DNA from: Acanthochromis polyacanthus
Taxonomy: Eukaryota; Chordata; Actinopteri; Pomacentridae
Assembly: GCF_021347895.1 (NCBI RefSeq)
Contig: NC_067134.1
Location: forward strand, 25,940,347 to 26,004,346
Reading direction: 5' to 3'
DNA: 64,000 bases
Of the stretch, positions 33,401-54,011 are shown piece by piece; the first letter of the stretch is position 1, and every line of letters starts with the position of its first letter. A program made the position numbers and the translations under genes. The notes beneath the pieces are model-generated. The model was not told the origin of the DNA. It was given only the letters and a program-made list of their open reading frames with translations, and did not search any database.

Positions 33401-35134
33401 CCTCTATTCCTTCTGGCAGCTTCACAATAAAAGACTGACTCATCGGTTTCTGTTGACGTGAGGAGAGCCTGATTCTCCTTCTCTCCAGATGGAGCAGTCT
33501 AATCTCAGTAAACCAGAGTAAAACACCACCTCATTAAATGACTACTATATTTTAAAATATACACCTTTTGAATATCAGTATAACATTTAGACAAATAACT
33601 GTATTGAGAGGATAATTAAGTGATCTCAGACTACAATTTAATCACTGCAAACTTAGTATTTATGCATGAAATTGATGTCCCAAATGTTAAACAGCATCTA
33701 AAGACGTCTTATTTTGTAACTTCACTATAACTTTTATAAGCCTGACATTTAAATTCCTCACATCACCAGTAATTTTAGAGGATTCAACAAGGAAGAGTTC
33801 AATTTTTACCTCTTACAAGAAACAAATTAGTTTTTTTTTCCTTCAGACTAATGGATTTCTCTCCATAAGACTCTCATGTAAGCATTAAAAAGTTTGTGCA
33901 TGTATAATCTCATTTAAAAGACAACCTGATCTTAGTTTTTTTGGTGTCAAATTTTACATAAATATACCTCAAAACCACTTTTTTTGACCTCCTCAAGCAA
34001 ATTCAATGAGTTTAAAGCTGTAAAAGGCTTAGTAAAGCACCAATATCATTTCATATTTACATAAAAAATATGTTTTTAAAATAAAACTTCTGCTGGGGTT
34101 ATGTCTTTATTTTCCTTATTCTCACTTTATGTGTGTAGTTTGGCTTTAATATTTTTAATTTGGGCAACCATTTTGTTAATGAAACATTATTATTATTATC
34201 ATTATTTTAGGCTACTTTTTCCCATTTTTTAAATACTTATTAAAACCAAATTATTTAATGATTGTGCCAGAACTTGTGTTGATAAAACGTCCATATAAAT
34301 AAAGATTATTATTATTATTTTAAGCTACTGTTTTCCATTTTTTCATACTTATTTAAACCAAATTATTTAATGAATTACATTCAGGAAAGCGATATGACAT
34401 GGAATGATTTTTTATTTATTTATTTATTTTTTATTGTTTTATTTAGACAAGTTGTGGGTGTTTTAAAGGCATTTCAAAGATTATAATTTTCAGTAATCAA
34501 AACAAAATACTGGCCGCAGTTAAATTATACTACATCATAAATACAACACGTCTGCTAAATTTATATTAATATTTATCATGTTTTTGTCTAGAATAAGCTC
34601 AGCTCTTAAAATGAGGGTTTCCGGGCTGGACTTTTGTTGTGAAGTGAATCCCTCCCTCCGGTTGGTCCGTGCAGCTTGATGCGGCTCCTGCTGGGAAGAA
34701 GCAGCTTCCACTTACCGGAGAGACACGTGGTTCCCACACCGTCAGTGGAAATCTCACGGAGTGGACGTGAACCGTAACCGGCAACATTTTGGATGTGAGA
34801 TGGCGTCACTAACAAACCACCACGTACCTGTTGCCTCTCTTTGTTGCTGCTGCTTTTACTTCAGCTGCACCAAAGTCCGTTCAAAAATCTGCCGTTTTAA
34901 AGCCTCTGTTCCTATTTTCTGATGAACACACCTGTTGCATGGCTCCATAGAAACACAGAAATATCCCAATTAGTTCGGCATACATAAAAATAATCTAAAT
35001 AAGCTTCTTAGTCCTTTATGATTGCTGTATTTAAGACTATTCTGAGCACTTATTGGATATTAAGAGCAACTTTTAATGCATGTTCAAAATTATTGAAGGC
35101 TGCAGGTGCGCGCAAGAAAATGCTGCAGTGATGT
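33401..35134. other. AT-rich intergenic sequence with one donor-bearing GC-richer patch
   Basis: Mostly AT-rich without coding signal. A GC-richer patch at 34600-34860 contains a strong minus-strand donor (CTCCG then GTAAGTGG at 34716/34715) downstream of short open frames, possibly a non-coding or alternative first exon of the minus-strand gene. This is not established. Confidence 0.4.
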
Positions 35135-35666
35135 TTAACCCTCCTGTTGTCCTCATTTATGGACACCAAAAAATATTGTTTCCTTGTCTGGAAAAAAGTC
35201 CCAACATTCAGCAAAAAAATTCAACACATTTCTGAAAATTTGCAAAACCTTCAGGAAGAAAATTCCAATAAATATTTAAGAGTTTCTCTTAGAAGTTTTT
35301 AAAAAATGCTAAATTTGGCAAGAAAAATCTTGTAAATGCTTTCAAAAGATTGGTAAAAAAAATCTTCCAAATTTTTTAAAAAAATATCTAAAATGATTAC
35401 ATATATATCAGTAAAGCTTCTAATATTTTCTTTAAGAACATTCACAGAAAATGAACCAAAATCCAGTGAATTTAGCTGGAATTTGGTTGATTTTTGTGAA
35501 TGTTCTTAAACATTTATTTTAACATTTCTTTTCTGCCAAAAAAATGTTCAAAAATGTCCTAAAAATGTTGAAAATGTGGGCATCAGAAGTTTCACTGTGA
35601 ATTTTTTTTCTCCTTTAAAACTTTAAAATGGATCAATTTTGACCCGCAGGACGACACGAGGGTTAA
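35135..35666 (-). mobile_element. piggyBac-type MITE, family B copy 4 (intact TTAA at both ends)
   Basis: TTAA at 35135-35138 and 35663-35666. Left end CCCTCCTGTTGTCCTC, right end GCAGGACGACACGAGGG. The central inverted repeat AACCAAAATCCAGTGAAT / CTGGAATTTGGTT is present. There is no transposase. Confidence 0.88.
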
Positions 35667-36745
35667 ATCAGAGAAAGCAGGAGAAGCTACACAAACCCAA
35701 CAAACAACACAGGAGGGAAGTCTCATCAGTGCACAGCTTAATTATCTTATTGACATGAGCTCCCTGGACTGTGTCAGCGTCGTTTTAAACCGGCTGAACA
35801 GACGAATCCACTCTGAAACCAACATCCAGATGCCTGTCAGAATCAGATTTATTGCGATTTCTTTTCACATATGCACATCAGACTAAAGAAGGAGCTCTCA
35901 GTCCAGAGTTAGGGGTTTAAAAATAGATGTTTTTGTTGTTTTAAACTAATTTAATTGTTCACCAGCGTGATGGTACGGCTCATAAATCACAAAAGTCTGA
36001 GGCAGGTTGGAGAGATGGCTCAAACTGAAACAGACAAATCGGTTTAGCACACAACATTAAGTCTTTGAGTGTTTCGGCATCTGGAAAAGGCTTTTAAAAC
36101 ACACCATTCGTCTTCCAGATAGGTCTGCGGCTCCCCTTTGAATCAGCCAATTTATGCAGCAAAGCCCAAAACAGCACTTTAACAGAAGGAAGAGGAAAGA
36201 CTTTTATGTATAAAACGCTTTTGATGTCTGCAGTGCAATTAAATCCAGCTTTGGAGCCGACAGAAATGAAGGTGCAAGGTGGAAAGAAAACTGTAAAGAA
36301 GAGCAAGAAGAAGTCAGTACTTAAAATAAAGGTTTTAATAGATCAGAAATGGTGGCAGTAGAGGTGGAAATCAAATCTGGCGTGATTGCAGTGGACTGTT
36401 TTGTTTTATCTGAGCCCTCTGACAGAAATCCATCATCAGTTTGTTGCGGCTTGTTTTTGGTATCCAGCAGAATTCTGATTTCTTTTAGATCATTTTAAAA
36501 CCAACTCCACATTTTTCTCCATCTCTGTTGTTTCTCTGAGTAATTCGACTGCTAATTACTCAAATGCAGACTTCACTGTAAGACATAGCGTCACGTCGTC
36601 TACACCACCAGTGAAAGGCTTCAGAATGTCCCATTTTTTCAATTTTTTAATCAAAATTCAAATAGTTCAAGTCCAATGAATTGCTTGAAATGATACAAAC
36701 GGGAAGGAAGAGGTGTGGAAGACCCAAGCCACAACAGAATCAAAA
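35667..36745. other. Unassigned non-coding sequence
   Basis: No supported exon or repeat. Confidence 0.4.
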
Positions 36746-37345
36746 GAAAAGTTTCTGAGAGTTAACAGCTTCAAGCACAGCTTCAAAGTGGTCGTAGTAA
36801 GAAGCCTCAGTTTCAACTTGAAAATCAGCCCAAAACAGCTTGAACTGTGGCCAGAATAACACAAAATCAGTCTGAAACAACCTAAAATGACTAAGCTTGT
36901 CCAAAATTACTGTGAAATTTTCCAAAAATTCTTTGAAATCTGTCTGAAACAGCTTCAGACCTTTTCAAAATGACTTAAAATGACTCAGAACTTTCCCAAA
37001 ATGACTTCAAATCCACCAAAAACATAATAAATTGCGGCCAGACCAACACAAAATGTGTATAAAACAACCTAAAATGTTGCTGAAATGGCAAAACATGTCC
37101 GAAATTACTAAAAATCGTCTAAAACTGCTTAAAATGTGGTCAAAATAACACCAAAAAACTGTCTAAAATGATTGAAAATCTGTATAAAACAAGCTAAAAC
37201 GTGGCTAAAATGACTAAACTAAAGCCTCAGTTTCTGAGAGTTAACAGCTTCAAGCACAGCTTCATAGTGGTCATCATAAGAAGTCTGAGTTTCAGCTGGA
37301 AAATTTGCCCAAAACGTCTTCAATTGCAGCCAGAATCATGCAAAA
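36746..37345 (+). repeat. Duplicated 120-bp block flanking a degenerate AAATGAC minisatellite
   Basis: CAGTTTCTGAGAGTTAACAG with CTTCAAGCACAGCTTC occurs at about 36751 and again at about 37226, with similar following sequence. Between the copies lies a degenerate array of AAAATGACTNAAA words. No coding content. Confidence 0.75.
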
Positions 37346-37362
37346 TCTCTCAAGAAACAGTT

Positions 37363-37506
37363 TTAACATTTCTTTTTTCAACCAAAAAATTTCTCAAAAA
37401 TATTGAAAATGTGGATATCAGACGTTTCACTGTAAAAATATTTTTTTCCCACATTTTCAAACTTTAAAACGGGTCAATTATGACCTGCAGCACGACACGA
37501 GGGTTA
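37363..37506 (-). mobile_element. piggyBac-type MITE, family B copy 5 (one end only)
   Basis: Matches the right arm of the family, from TTTTAACATTTCTTTTTTC to the terminal GCACGACACGAGGG followed by TTAA. The other arm is missing. It abuts the duplicated block on its left. Confidence 0.75.
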
Positions 37507-37574
37507 AATTGTCGGCACTCGCTCAAAAGAGTAAATGACCAATTACAACAACCACTGAATTTCCTGGAACAAAC

Positions 37575-37724
37575 CTCACTCTTAGCTGCATTGCAGTATC
37601 GAGAAATGAGCTCAGGATAATGGTCCTCATCACAAACATCCACGTCTGCAGCTCTTGTGTATTTTGTGACGTTTGGATCACAACACATAAGGGATGAACG
37701 TACGTAGTCATCAGTGCTGGACGC
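37575..37724 (-). CDS. Candidate cysteine-containing coding exon on the minus strand (unidentified)
   Basis: Exactly 50 codons are open between a possible acceptor (CTGCCAG then GCGTCC) and a possible donor (AGTGAG then GTTTGT). The product includes SSLMCCDPNVTKYTRAAD, VDVCDEDHYPELISRYC and NAAKSE: four cysteines, one N-glycosylation-type NVT and balanced composition, unlike the repeat-derived frames around it. The acceptor lacks a good pyrimidine tract and the donor is weak. No neighbouring exon was found and I do not recognise the family. It could be chance. Confidence 0.2.
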
Positions 37725-38165
37725 CTGGCAGATATTTCCCCCCACATTTGTGTTGTTTTGAGGAGCTCAAGGCTGCAGAGTGGCATTTCTGTCATCGGGG
37801 GGCAAAATATCAGCCTGAGCTGAGTGCAAACAGCTGCAGCTGCATGTTTGTGTACAGAAACTGTGTTTGTATCCGTAGATGGGAAGTGACCGGAGTGAGG
37901 ATGCAGGAACAGGGAAGATTAGGAGAAAAAAGAAGGAGAAAGGAGGAATGAAAGGACGCAGAGCAGCCAGTGGGGATTCAGAAAAAGCTAATGAACCGGG
38001 AAAGAGGTGACTTTTAATTACAGAGAGATCATTTACATCAGAAAGAGGCTCCTCGTCCTCAGCTGGTTATAGATCTGGGCTCATTGCTGGGAGCAGGTTT
38101 GATGCTGGAAAGTGGAGGGTCACAGACGGCACTTTGGGTTTCTTTTTTTATTTGAACGCATCTTT
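37725..38165. other. Unassigned non-coding sequence
   Basis: No supported feature. Confidence 0.4.
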
Positions 38166-38404
38166 AGGTTCACACTCCGGCTTCCTCCCACAGTCCAAAA
38201 ACATGCTGAGGTTAATTGGTTACTCTAAATTGCCCGTAGGTGTGAATGTGAGTGTGATTGTGTGTCTGTATATGTAGCCCTGTGACAGACTGGTGACCTG
38301 TCCAGGGTGTCCCCTGCCTTCGCCCGAGTCAGCTGGGATAGACTCCAGCACCCCCATGACCCTAGTGAGGATAAAGTGGTGTATAGAGAATGGATGGATG
38401 GATC
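38166..38404 (+). mobile_element. Non-LTR retrotransposon/SINE-type 3' tail ending in (GGAT)n
   Basis: Contains CACAGTCCAAAAACATGC, AATTGGTTACTCTAAATTG, CTGGTGACCTGTCCAGGGTG, AGCTGGGATAGACTCCAGCA and a terminal ATGGATGGATGGAT. This word order belongs to a very common teleost retroelement 3' end (family knowledge). I do not assign a specific clade. No reverse transcriptase is present. Confidence 0.75.
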
Positions 38405-38444
38405 TTTAGGTTCAGGTTTTTGGACTTTTGTAACCGAGCCTACA

Positions 38445-38565
38445 TGTAAAATAGACAGGATGGATGTAATTTTTACACTTTACTAAATCATCCTACGGGC
38501 TGGTTTGGACCCTCTGGATGGCCGGTTTTGACCCACAGGCCACATATTTGATGCCCCTGTGATAG
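38445..38565 (+). mobile_element. hAT-type MITE, family A copy 7 (right-end fragment)
   Basis: Shows TTTTTACACTTTACTAAAT, GGACCCTCTGGATGGCCGG and the terminal CCACATATTTGATGCCCCTG, the right arm only. Confidence 0.7.
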
Positions 38566-40330
38566 AAGGTCATATGGGCAGTACATCTATTGTGAATGGT
38601 CAAAAATAAATTAAGAAAAAATGAAATGCACTTTATGCTCCACCTGACAGCACCTTCTTGTGAGTGGCTCGTATGTGGACTAGAAAGCCTGCAGGAGGGT
38701 TTCATGGACACCAGGCTGTTGTGGAGTGGGTTAGAGCTGATCCCGCTGATCCATCGATCTGTTGGCACACAGAGAGAAAAGCACAACATGACCTGCATCA
38801 GGGAATGTCATATAACCGCCCTCTGGTCCGCAGAAAATACTAAAGCTCTGCCGGTGAAAAGTGGAGACTAAATAGGAAAGGTTTACTCTAATTCACTGCT
38901 ATATTTTTTTTTAATTTATTTGTTTATTTTTACAACTATCTGTTGAAAAAATATTAAAAATAGGTCTTTGGGAAACAAAAAAACAAGAAATATTCATTTG
39001 AACATGTGGACTTGTGGCTCCCATTCCACTCAGGTCATTACAGAATCAGAAAAAGGAAGTAATTTCAGTTAAAACTGAGTCCAAACTCCTTTAATGAAAA
39101 AGCTTTCAATGTCGTCCAGTGTTGGCAAAGCATCACTGCACTCTTATACAACACTGAACAGACTCCATATTAAAGCACCAAAGCCTTAACATTCATTTTT
39201 TGGCGCTTTTTCCACTCTGAGACTATCCCAAATGATCATCACAATGAATCTGATGAGCCCAGATCCACTATAGGTGGTAGGGCTCCACCTAATGTTCATC
39301 AGGGAGAACTACAAGCATGGAAGGAAGCAGCTGCTGCAGGATCGCTTTCAGATATGACAGTAGATTTTCTGGCAATTCAACAAATTAGACTGTAGCATCC
39401 TCTCATAGGTCAGTATGAGGTTAGTAAGATGTTCATTGATTAAAGGCGACATGAAATCATCAGAACTAAATGATTATTCAGATGATCAGTGGCCAAAAAA
39501 GGAAGAAACTGTTTATCAGCTGCCAGAAAATACACAAAAAGAGGGATTATATCACACAGCCTGGAGTCAATTCACTGTTTCTTGTTTACATGATGCTAAC
39601 AACTACTTAATTAAACTTAAAATGTCTTTTTTAAATTTTCAGCCCACTCCAGAGCTTAAAAACAGCGGTTCTTGAAAGTAAACACAAGTTAAGTACATGC
39701 ACAGCTGACAGTTCACTCAACTTATTAAAAATAAGTTTATAAGAAATAAAACTAGCATAAAAGAAGACTTCTTATAATTGCCTTGTTTCAGAGTTCAAAC
39801 TACCCTGATGCTCTTGTTTTTTGTGGTTTGAGAAAACTACAAAATTGCTTCTATTACAGTTGTTCCCATTCAAGTCTTAGAAATGTAGGCAGCACAAAAA
39901 TATATAAATATAGGTACAAAATAAGTCGCAAATAGAATATTACAGAATAGCTTTTTGGTGATTGCACACAAAAAATGTACAACCAAATTGGTCAGAGCAT
40001 CTCCCCCTAGTGCACTTAAAAAATTACAAATGTCCAATATAAACATAAGCTAAAAAAGGATATGATTAAAACATATAACGTTTGCATTGGTTCTAAGGAA
40101 AACAACAACACTATATGCATATGGTGTAATAAATGAAATAAAAATAAATATAATAAATTATCCTGGGGCAATTCACTCTGGTTTCACTGTTCGTTTTTTT
40201 TTTCCAATGCGTATTTATTTTAAATTGTTCTGACTAGACTAGATCTTAATTTTAACCTTAAACAAACGATTAAAAAAATGTGTTTTGGTCCATCTTTCAG
40301 TACTTCATATCTTTCTAAATGTAGTTCCAC
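38566..40330. other. Unassigned intergenic sequence upstream of rcbtb1
   Basis: AT-rich with no supported exon. The minus frame at 40220-40423 has no recognised domain. Confidence 0.4.
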
Positions 40331-40600
40331 TGTTGGCCAGAGGGGCAGCAGTGCGTCTCCATCGAATTCGTATACTGGAAAAGGCAGACGAAGAAGAAGA
40401 ATCGCCTCCACTGTTGACAACACCGGGCGAGTGATTTTATTCCGGTAATTTTACACTGTTAGCTCACGTATTGTGAGATATATTGTGTACTCGTAGTGCT
40501 ATGTAACGGAATGTTGTTGCTGTCTGTGTGTCTTGTCTTTCCTCAGTTGACTCGTTGTTATGGAGCGATGCTTTTAGGTAGGAAGAAGGCGCTTTACGAG
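40331..40600 (+). promoter_or_regulatory. Probable rcbtb1 promoter and non-coding first exon
   Basis: A relatively GC-richer patch upstream of the coding exons contains CACCGGGCGAG and, at about 40577/40578, a possible donor (TTTTAG then GTAGGA). A non-coding first exon here would splice over a 2-kb intron to the ATG exon at 42.7 kb. The exact start site cannot be fixed from sequence alone. Confidence 0.4.
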
Positions 40601-41576
40601 GCTGCTAGCTGAGCCGTTTACTTTAAGCTTCACCGGCAGTTAGCATGCCGAGGTTGCCAAACTAGAATGGCTTAAGTTTAAATGAAATGTAGTTTGGTTG
40701 AAATGGAAGGCTTTGAATTAGAAGACGCTCTTTTATCCCGCTGGTAATTGCCCATGTGTTTTGGCTAGCTGTGATGGAGAGGAGCCGACGCCAAACTCCA
40801 CTCAAAAATTGATGAATTTAAAAGTTGCTCTGCTCGTCAGCTAACGCACATAACTGTTTATAAGGCTCACTGGGCTTTAGGTTTCTATTTAACATCTTTA
40901 GTTAAGTTTATATCAACTTATAGTACTAGATGTAGAATTCGGCTGCTAAATGAAGTAATTAATAAACCTCTGTTAGTGAATGTAAGCTAAAATTGTCCCT
41001 ACTTTTTTCCAATTAATTTCCCATTATGTGTCCAGCAAAGCACATGAAGCATATAACCTTGCACTAATACTACTGATTGTTTTACTGCATGCCATGCTTT
41101 ATTTCCACAAGACTGCAATGATTTAAACCAGCTATGCCTTGTTTAACTCAGAGCTGAAGAAAGACAGTTTCTTCAAGGAATTTCCAAGTGTAATTGTGAG
41201 GGTGGTGTGTGCATACATTCTGTTTGTATCTGTCCAGTCGTGTCATGGTGCTGTAATTTCTTTGCTTTCTTCAAGAAGACTTCAAAAAAGGAAGAAAAAG
41301 GCCTGAAACAGTTTGTTAAATATTATCAAAATGATAATCACAGGAGCTTGCACTTTTCGTAAATGTAAAATGTGTCACAAAATGGCGTTATAAATGAAGT
41401 ATTGTGGTGCTGCAGAGATGCCCCAGCTTACAGATATCAGGGCAGATGCTTGCTGGTACAAAAAACCACATCATTTTTATATGTTTTTCAGTCCAGAAGA
41501 AATGGAAAATGGCAACTCACATTACAATTGCAAAGTGTCAAAAGTAATGCATATCATTCAGCCCAGTTGCCCATGG

Positions 41577-42449
41577 CAGGGGTGTCAAACATGTGGCCAA
41601 AATCAGCCCACCAGATGGTCCAGTTCAGCCCTCAGGACAACTTTGTAACTGTAAAAATGACAGAGAAGACATTAACTGCAGATTAAAACTGTAAATTAAA
41701 ATAATTTCTAGACCATGGCAAGTTGTTTTGATCATAAAATAAAATACTGGATTGTTCATTGTTCTTTTGTGTCAATATTTTTATCTTGCTTTGTTGGGGT
41801 TTTTTTTTTGTCTTTTTTTGTCTGACTTTTGACATCTGTCATGTTTTTCTCAGTTTTTGTCCTTTGTCCACTTTTTGTCACTTTGTAAGTTTTTGTCAGT
41901 TTTTGCCTCTTTTTGTCGTTTTGTTTCATTTTTGTCTCACTTCCATTCACGTCATTTTGCTTTATTTGTTGTTTTCTACTGTTTTTGTGTTTTGTGTCTT
42001 TTGTCTCGCTTCTGTGTTTTATCTACTTTTTGTTTTCTTTCTCGCATTTGTCGTCTCTTGTCTCATTTTGTTGTTTTGTTTCCTTTTTATCTCGCTTGTG
42101 TCTTATCTCTTATTTTTTTGTAACTTTTTTCAAAATTTGTTTTCTTTCATGCCGTTTCTCTAATTTTTGAGTCTTTTTGTGGTCTCATTTTTGTGATATT
42201 TTGTCTGTTTTTGTTGTTTTTTGTCTTTTTTCGTCTGACTTTGTCGTTTTGATCGTTGAAATTGAACTTATTTTGCTTAAGAAAATTCAGTTGTTCAAAT
42301 GTTTTGTAAAAGATATTTCCTTAAATGTGAGCATTTTCAGAATGTACTTTTTTGCGCTCAAAGTTGGTGTTAACATTTATAGGTCATATGCTGTGATTTT
42401 ACTGGTCCAGCCCACTTGAGATCAATTGGTCTGAATGTTTGACACCCTG
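41577..42449 (-). mobile_element. hAT-type MITE, family A copy 8 (rcbtb1 upstream intron)
   Basis: Begins CAGGGGTGTCAAACATGTGG and ends CTGAATGTTTGACACCCTG, with both arms present and a TTTTGTC-type internal array. The flanking octamers are only partly alike. Confidence 0.88.
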
Positions 42450-42731
42450 GCCTATTTGGAAGTCTTTTCAAAAATGTAGCTGCTAAATACCCAGATTCTG
42501 TGTAGCATGTCTTTTCCTTTGTGTATTTACTTCTGAACTACCTCTCGTCCAGCAGCAGTGTCAGCAGGGATGCTTTCTCCTTGTTCCCCGCCTCCTCCAG
42601 CAGTATCGCGCTCCTCCTCATGTCCTCCCTTTCCCCTCGTCATCCCCCTCCTGTGCCCCCTCCTCTCGCCATCGTCCCTGACTCCTCCCCTCCTCCCCCA
42701 CGACGAGGGAAGCTGAGTTTTTGCCGGAGCC

Positions 42732-51163
<8,432 letters not shown>

Positions 51164-51640
51164 CTGGTACTCTCACATTCCTAGAATTTACAAACGATGT
51201 TCTGACCAAGTGGATGTAGTTGTGGGAATGCCCCACTGCTCCGTAAGTATCGCCTCTGATCGCATTCCTGTTCACGGCAAAAGAGGAGGCCCTTTCTTCA
51301 AGCGTTTCCAAAGGCACATAAACAGCATCGTTATGGTAATGTTGAACTGGAATTTAAGCTGCGTCACCTGTGGATCCAAAATCAGCACTTTGGCCATTTC
51401 CTGTGGAGTCACTTAACAAACTCATGTCGCCTTTTTCTGTACAATTGTGTTCTTTACGTGCTGTTTGTGTACTTGAATTTTTTGTTTTGGTTGGCCGGTG
51501 CTTATATTCATCCTTAACTTTCTGGAAATGTTCATGTAAAAGACCAAAGACCTGGAAGGAATAGGTAGATTTGTCTCCGTAAGGGACCTGAAAACGATGT
51601 TATAGTGAACTTTCTTAGATAACGGACTCGTACCACTAAC

Positions 51641-52460
51641 CAGGGGTGTCAAACTCATTCGGAAGTTTACCAGAGCAGTAGAATCACAGCATAATAACCG
51701 ATAAATAACCCACAACTCGGAATGTTTACTTTGATTTAGTGCAAAAAAAAAAAATTTCTAAAATTGTTCACATTTAAGGAATTATTTTTACAAAACATTA
51801 TGAACATCCTGAAAGTTCTGAAGAAAACAAATCAGTTTGAACAGCATTATGCCTCACTTTATCATTCACACAACTTACAGATCACAGAGTGTCTACAAAA
51901 GAACTGAACATTTAGTCACAGCTATACGATCAAGACGACAGAAGTCAGACAAAAAAAAGACAAAAACATCAAAGACAAGATAAAAACGAAACACAAAATG
52001 ATGAAAAATGTAACAAAATGAAAAAAAGAAACAAAATGACACGAAACAAAGCAAAAAAGAGACACAAAGTTTCAAAGCAACAAAAAAGGACAACACAAGT
52101 GAGACTAAAAAAAATGCAAAACGACAAGAACGACAAACAAAACGGCAAATAAAACAAAACAAAAAATGACAAAATAAGACAAAAAACACAAAACGCCAAC
52201 AACGAGAACAAAACGACAAAAACGTGAGACATACGACAAAAATCAGACAAAAAAAACGAGACGTGACAAAAATGAGACACAAAATGACAAAAGAAAATGG
52301 AACAATCTCGTACTTTATGATCTAAACAACTTGTCATGGTGCAGAAATTACTTTTAGGTTTATGTTTTGATAATTTACAGTCTGCAGTTAATGTCTTCTC
52401 TGTGATTTTTACACTTTGAGGGCCGGTTTTGGCCCACGGACCACATGTTTGACACCCCTG
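51641..52460 (+). mobile_element. hAT-type MITE, family A copy 10 (in rcbtb1 3' UTR)
   Basis: Starts CAGGGGTGTCAAACTC and ends ACATGTTTGACACCCCTG. Flanks CCACTAAC and CACTAAAC are similar, as expected of a slightly decayed 8-bp duplication. The internal GACAAAA array is intermediate in length. Confidence 0.9.
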
Positions 52461-53633
52461 CACTAAACTGAAACACATAATTGAGTTACTTCTACATTTT
52501 CTAGGCAAAAGTAGCTGAATTTTTTTTTTACTATTGAGTCGAATAGAGACTGTCTGTTGCATTTTAAAAGTGTCACAGAGCTGATCCAGAGCCTGCTGTG
52601 GGGTCACTACGGTCACTTTTTGTTCTCTTCTCTTGCATTCCCGACATTGTGGGACTTCAGAGCTATTATAGGATGTGTGTTTTCATTTTTTTATACTTAA
52701 ATCTGCTTTGTTTTGGTATGTCTGTTGCTCTATGGCACTTTAAGAAACTCCAGCTGCTTCTTCCTTTTCAGTGAAACTAGTAGCTCAAATCCTATTAAAC
52801 CCTGTGGACAGAGAAGTTACAGAATGTTACACAAACAGTGAACGTTTGAGGCACTGTTGAGTTATTAGTTGCATTAAAAGTATAACCTACATATACAGTA
52901 AGGCTTAAAAGTAACTAATTTCCTTATTGATTTTGTTTTAATCTTATTATATGTTTTGTATTACACCTGAAAGAGCAGTCACAAATGGGCAAAATAGTCG
53001 ACATAGTAAGATGATTCCTGCATAGTTCATTCATAATTCATCAGATTTTTCTTTAAATATATTAAAAATGCACTCACTGAAACTGCACAAGGCATTGCAA
53101 GTTAAAGCAATATAAATGCTCTGAAAAATAAGTGAGGTTTAGTATTATATTTTGTTTGTATTCTGTTTTCTTGGGCTTATTCTGTTGCGTCACTGGGTGG
53201 AGTGCAAAAATATATCATTGACCAAAGACGGTTGAGGTTGGTTTCTGTTTCCCCGGTTAAGTTTCTGTTTCCTGGTGCACTCTGACATCTGTTTATTGTA
53301 AAAGCACAGTTTCATTCAGGTGAATTTGAGATGCATTGAGGCTAGTTTACAGAGGAATGAGATGCAGGTTTACAGTTCTCATTTTGTATGAGAAATGTCA
53401 TGCAAACTGGCAAAATAAGATTGTTTTCTTTAAGCTTTTATTTACTTAGGAAATGCTTATGAGTCTGATAGACATTAAATTCAACATGTAGGGCTACAGA
53501 GTTGGGATTTGTATTTGTTTTTTTGTGGTTATGTACCTGTGACATTTTTACTTTGATCGGTTATGTTTTGATATGTTTATGTAAGGAACTCATGGTTTGT
53601 TTATTATAGAAAATGTACGCAGCCTGTGAAGGA

Positions 53634-53639
53634 AATAAA
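53634..53639 (+). terminator. rcbtb1: Candidate rcbtb1 polyadenylation signal
   Basis: AATAAA in the context GAAATAAATAAG, followed by T-rich sequence, about 2.5 kb after the stop codon and just upstream of the cdadc1 promoter region. Confidence 0.5.
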
Positions 53640-53869
53640 TAAGTCCTTGCTCTATTTTTGCTGACATTTGATTAATATTTTGTACCAAGAAGTCCTGTCT
53701 ACATATTAAGTGACCTCACATCTTGTTGACATTTTATTCAAGTTTTAAATATTATATGTCTTTATCATTGAATATTTTTTATCCCTTTTTATTTTTTTTA
53801 TTATGATTATTTCAAAGCAGCTGATCATTCTTTACATGGAAATGGAAGCAGCAGTCCCGTGGGACCCAC

Positions 53870-54011
53870 GTCTTCATGTCAATCAGAAAGCCCCGCCCAC
53901 ATTGTAACGTCATGGAGTGTTTGCGGAAACAACCCGGAACCGTCAAACATCAGTGCGTTAGCAGCATTGTTAGCCGGGCTGCTGACGGAAGTAACGCTTT
54001 TTCCGCTCTAA
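53870..54011 (+). promoter_or_regulatory. cdadc1: cdadc1 promoter and probable non-coding first exon
   Basis: A GC-richer patch contains AACGTCATGG (CRE-like CGTCA), CCCGGAACCG and GACGGAAGTAA (ETS-like GGAA), typical of TATA-less housekeeping promoters. A donor-like CTAAA then GTAAGA at about 54011/54012 could end a non-coding exon that splices to TATTAG / ACGCTGG at 54457. Confidence 0.5.

Larger units (their letters stand above)
51164..53650 (+). other. rcbtb1: rcbtb1 3' UTR (interrupted by a hAT MITE)
   Basis: About 2.5 kb between the stop codon and a plausible polyadenylation signal AATAAA at 53634-53639. No other exon is seen. A family A MITE occupies 51641-52460. The true cleavage site may be earlier. 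Confidence 0.55.

Noticed and set aside
36746..37345. LTR retrotransposon
   Set aside because: Direct repeats are only about 120 bp, with no TG...CA ends, primer-binding site or coding region.
40220..40423. 67-residue minus-strand frame upstream of rcbtb1 as a divergent gene
   Set aside because: No domain, no supporting splice sites, and it overlaps the presumed rcbtb1 promoter.
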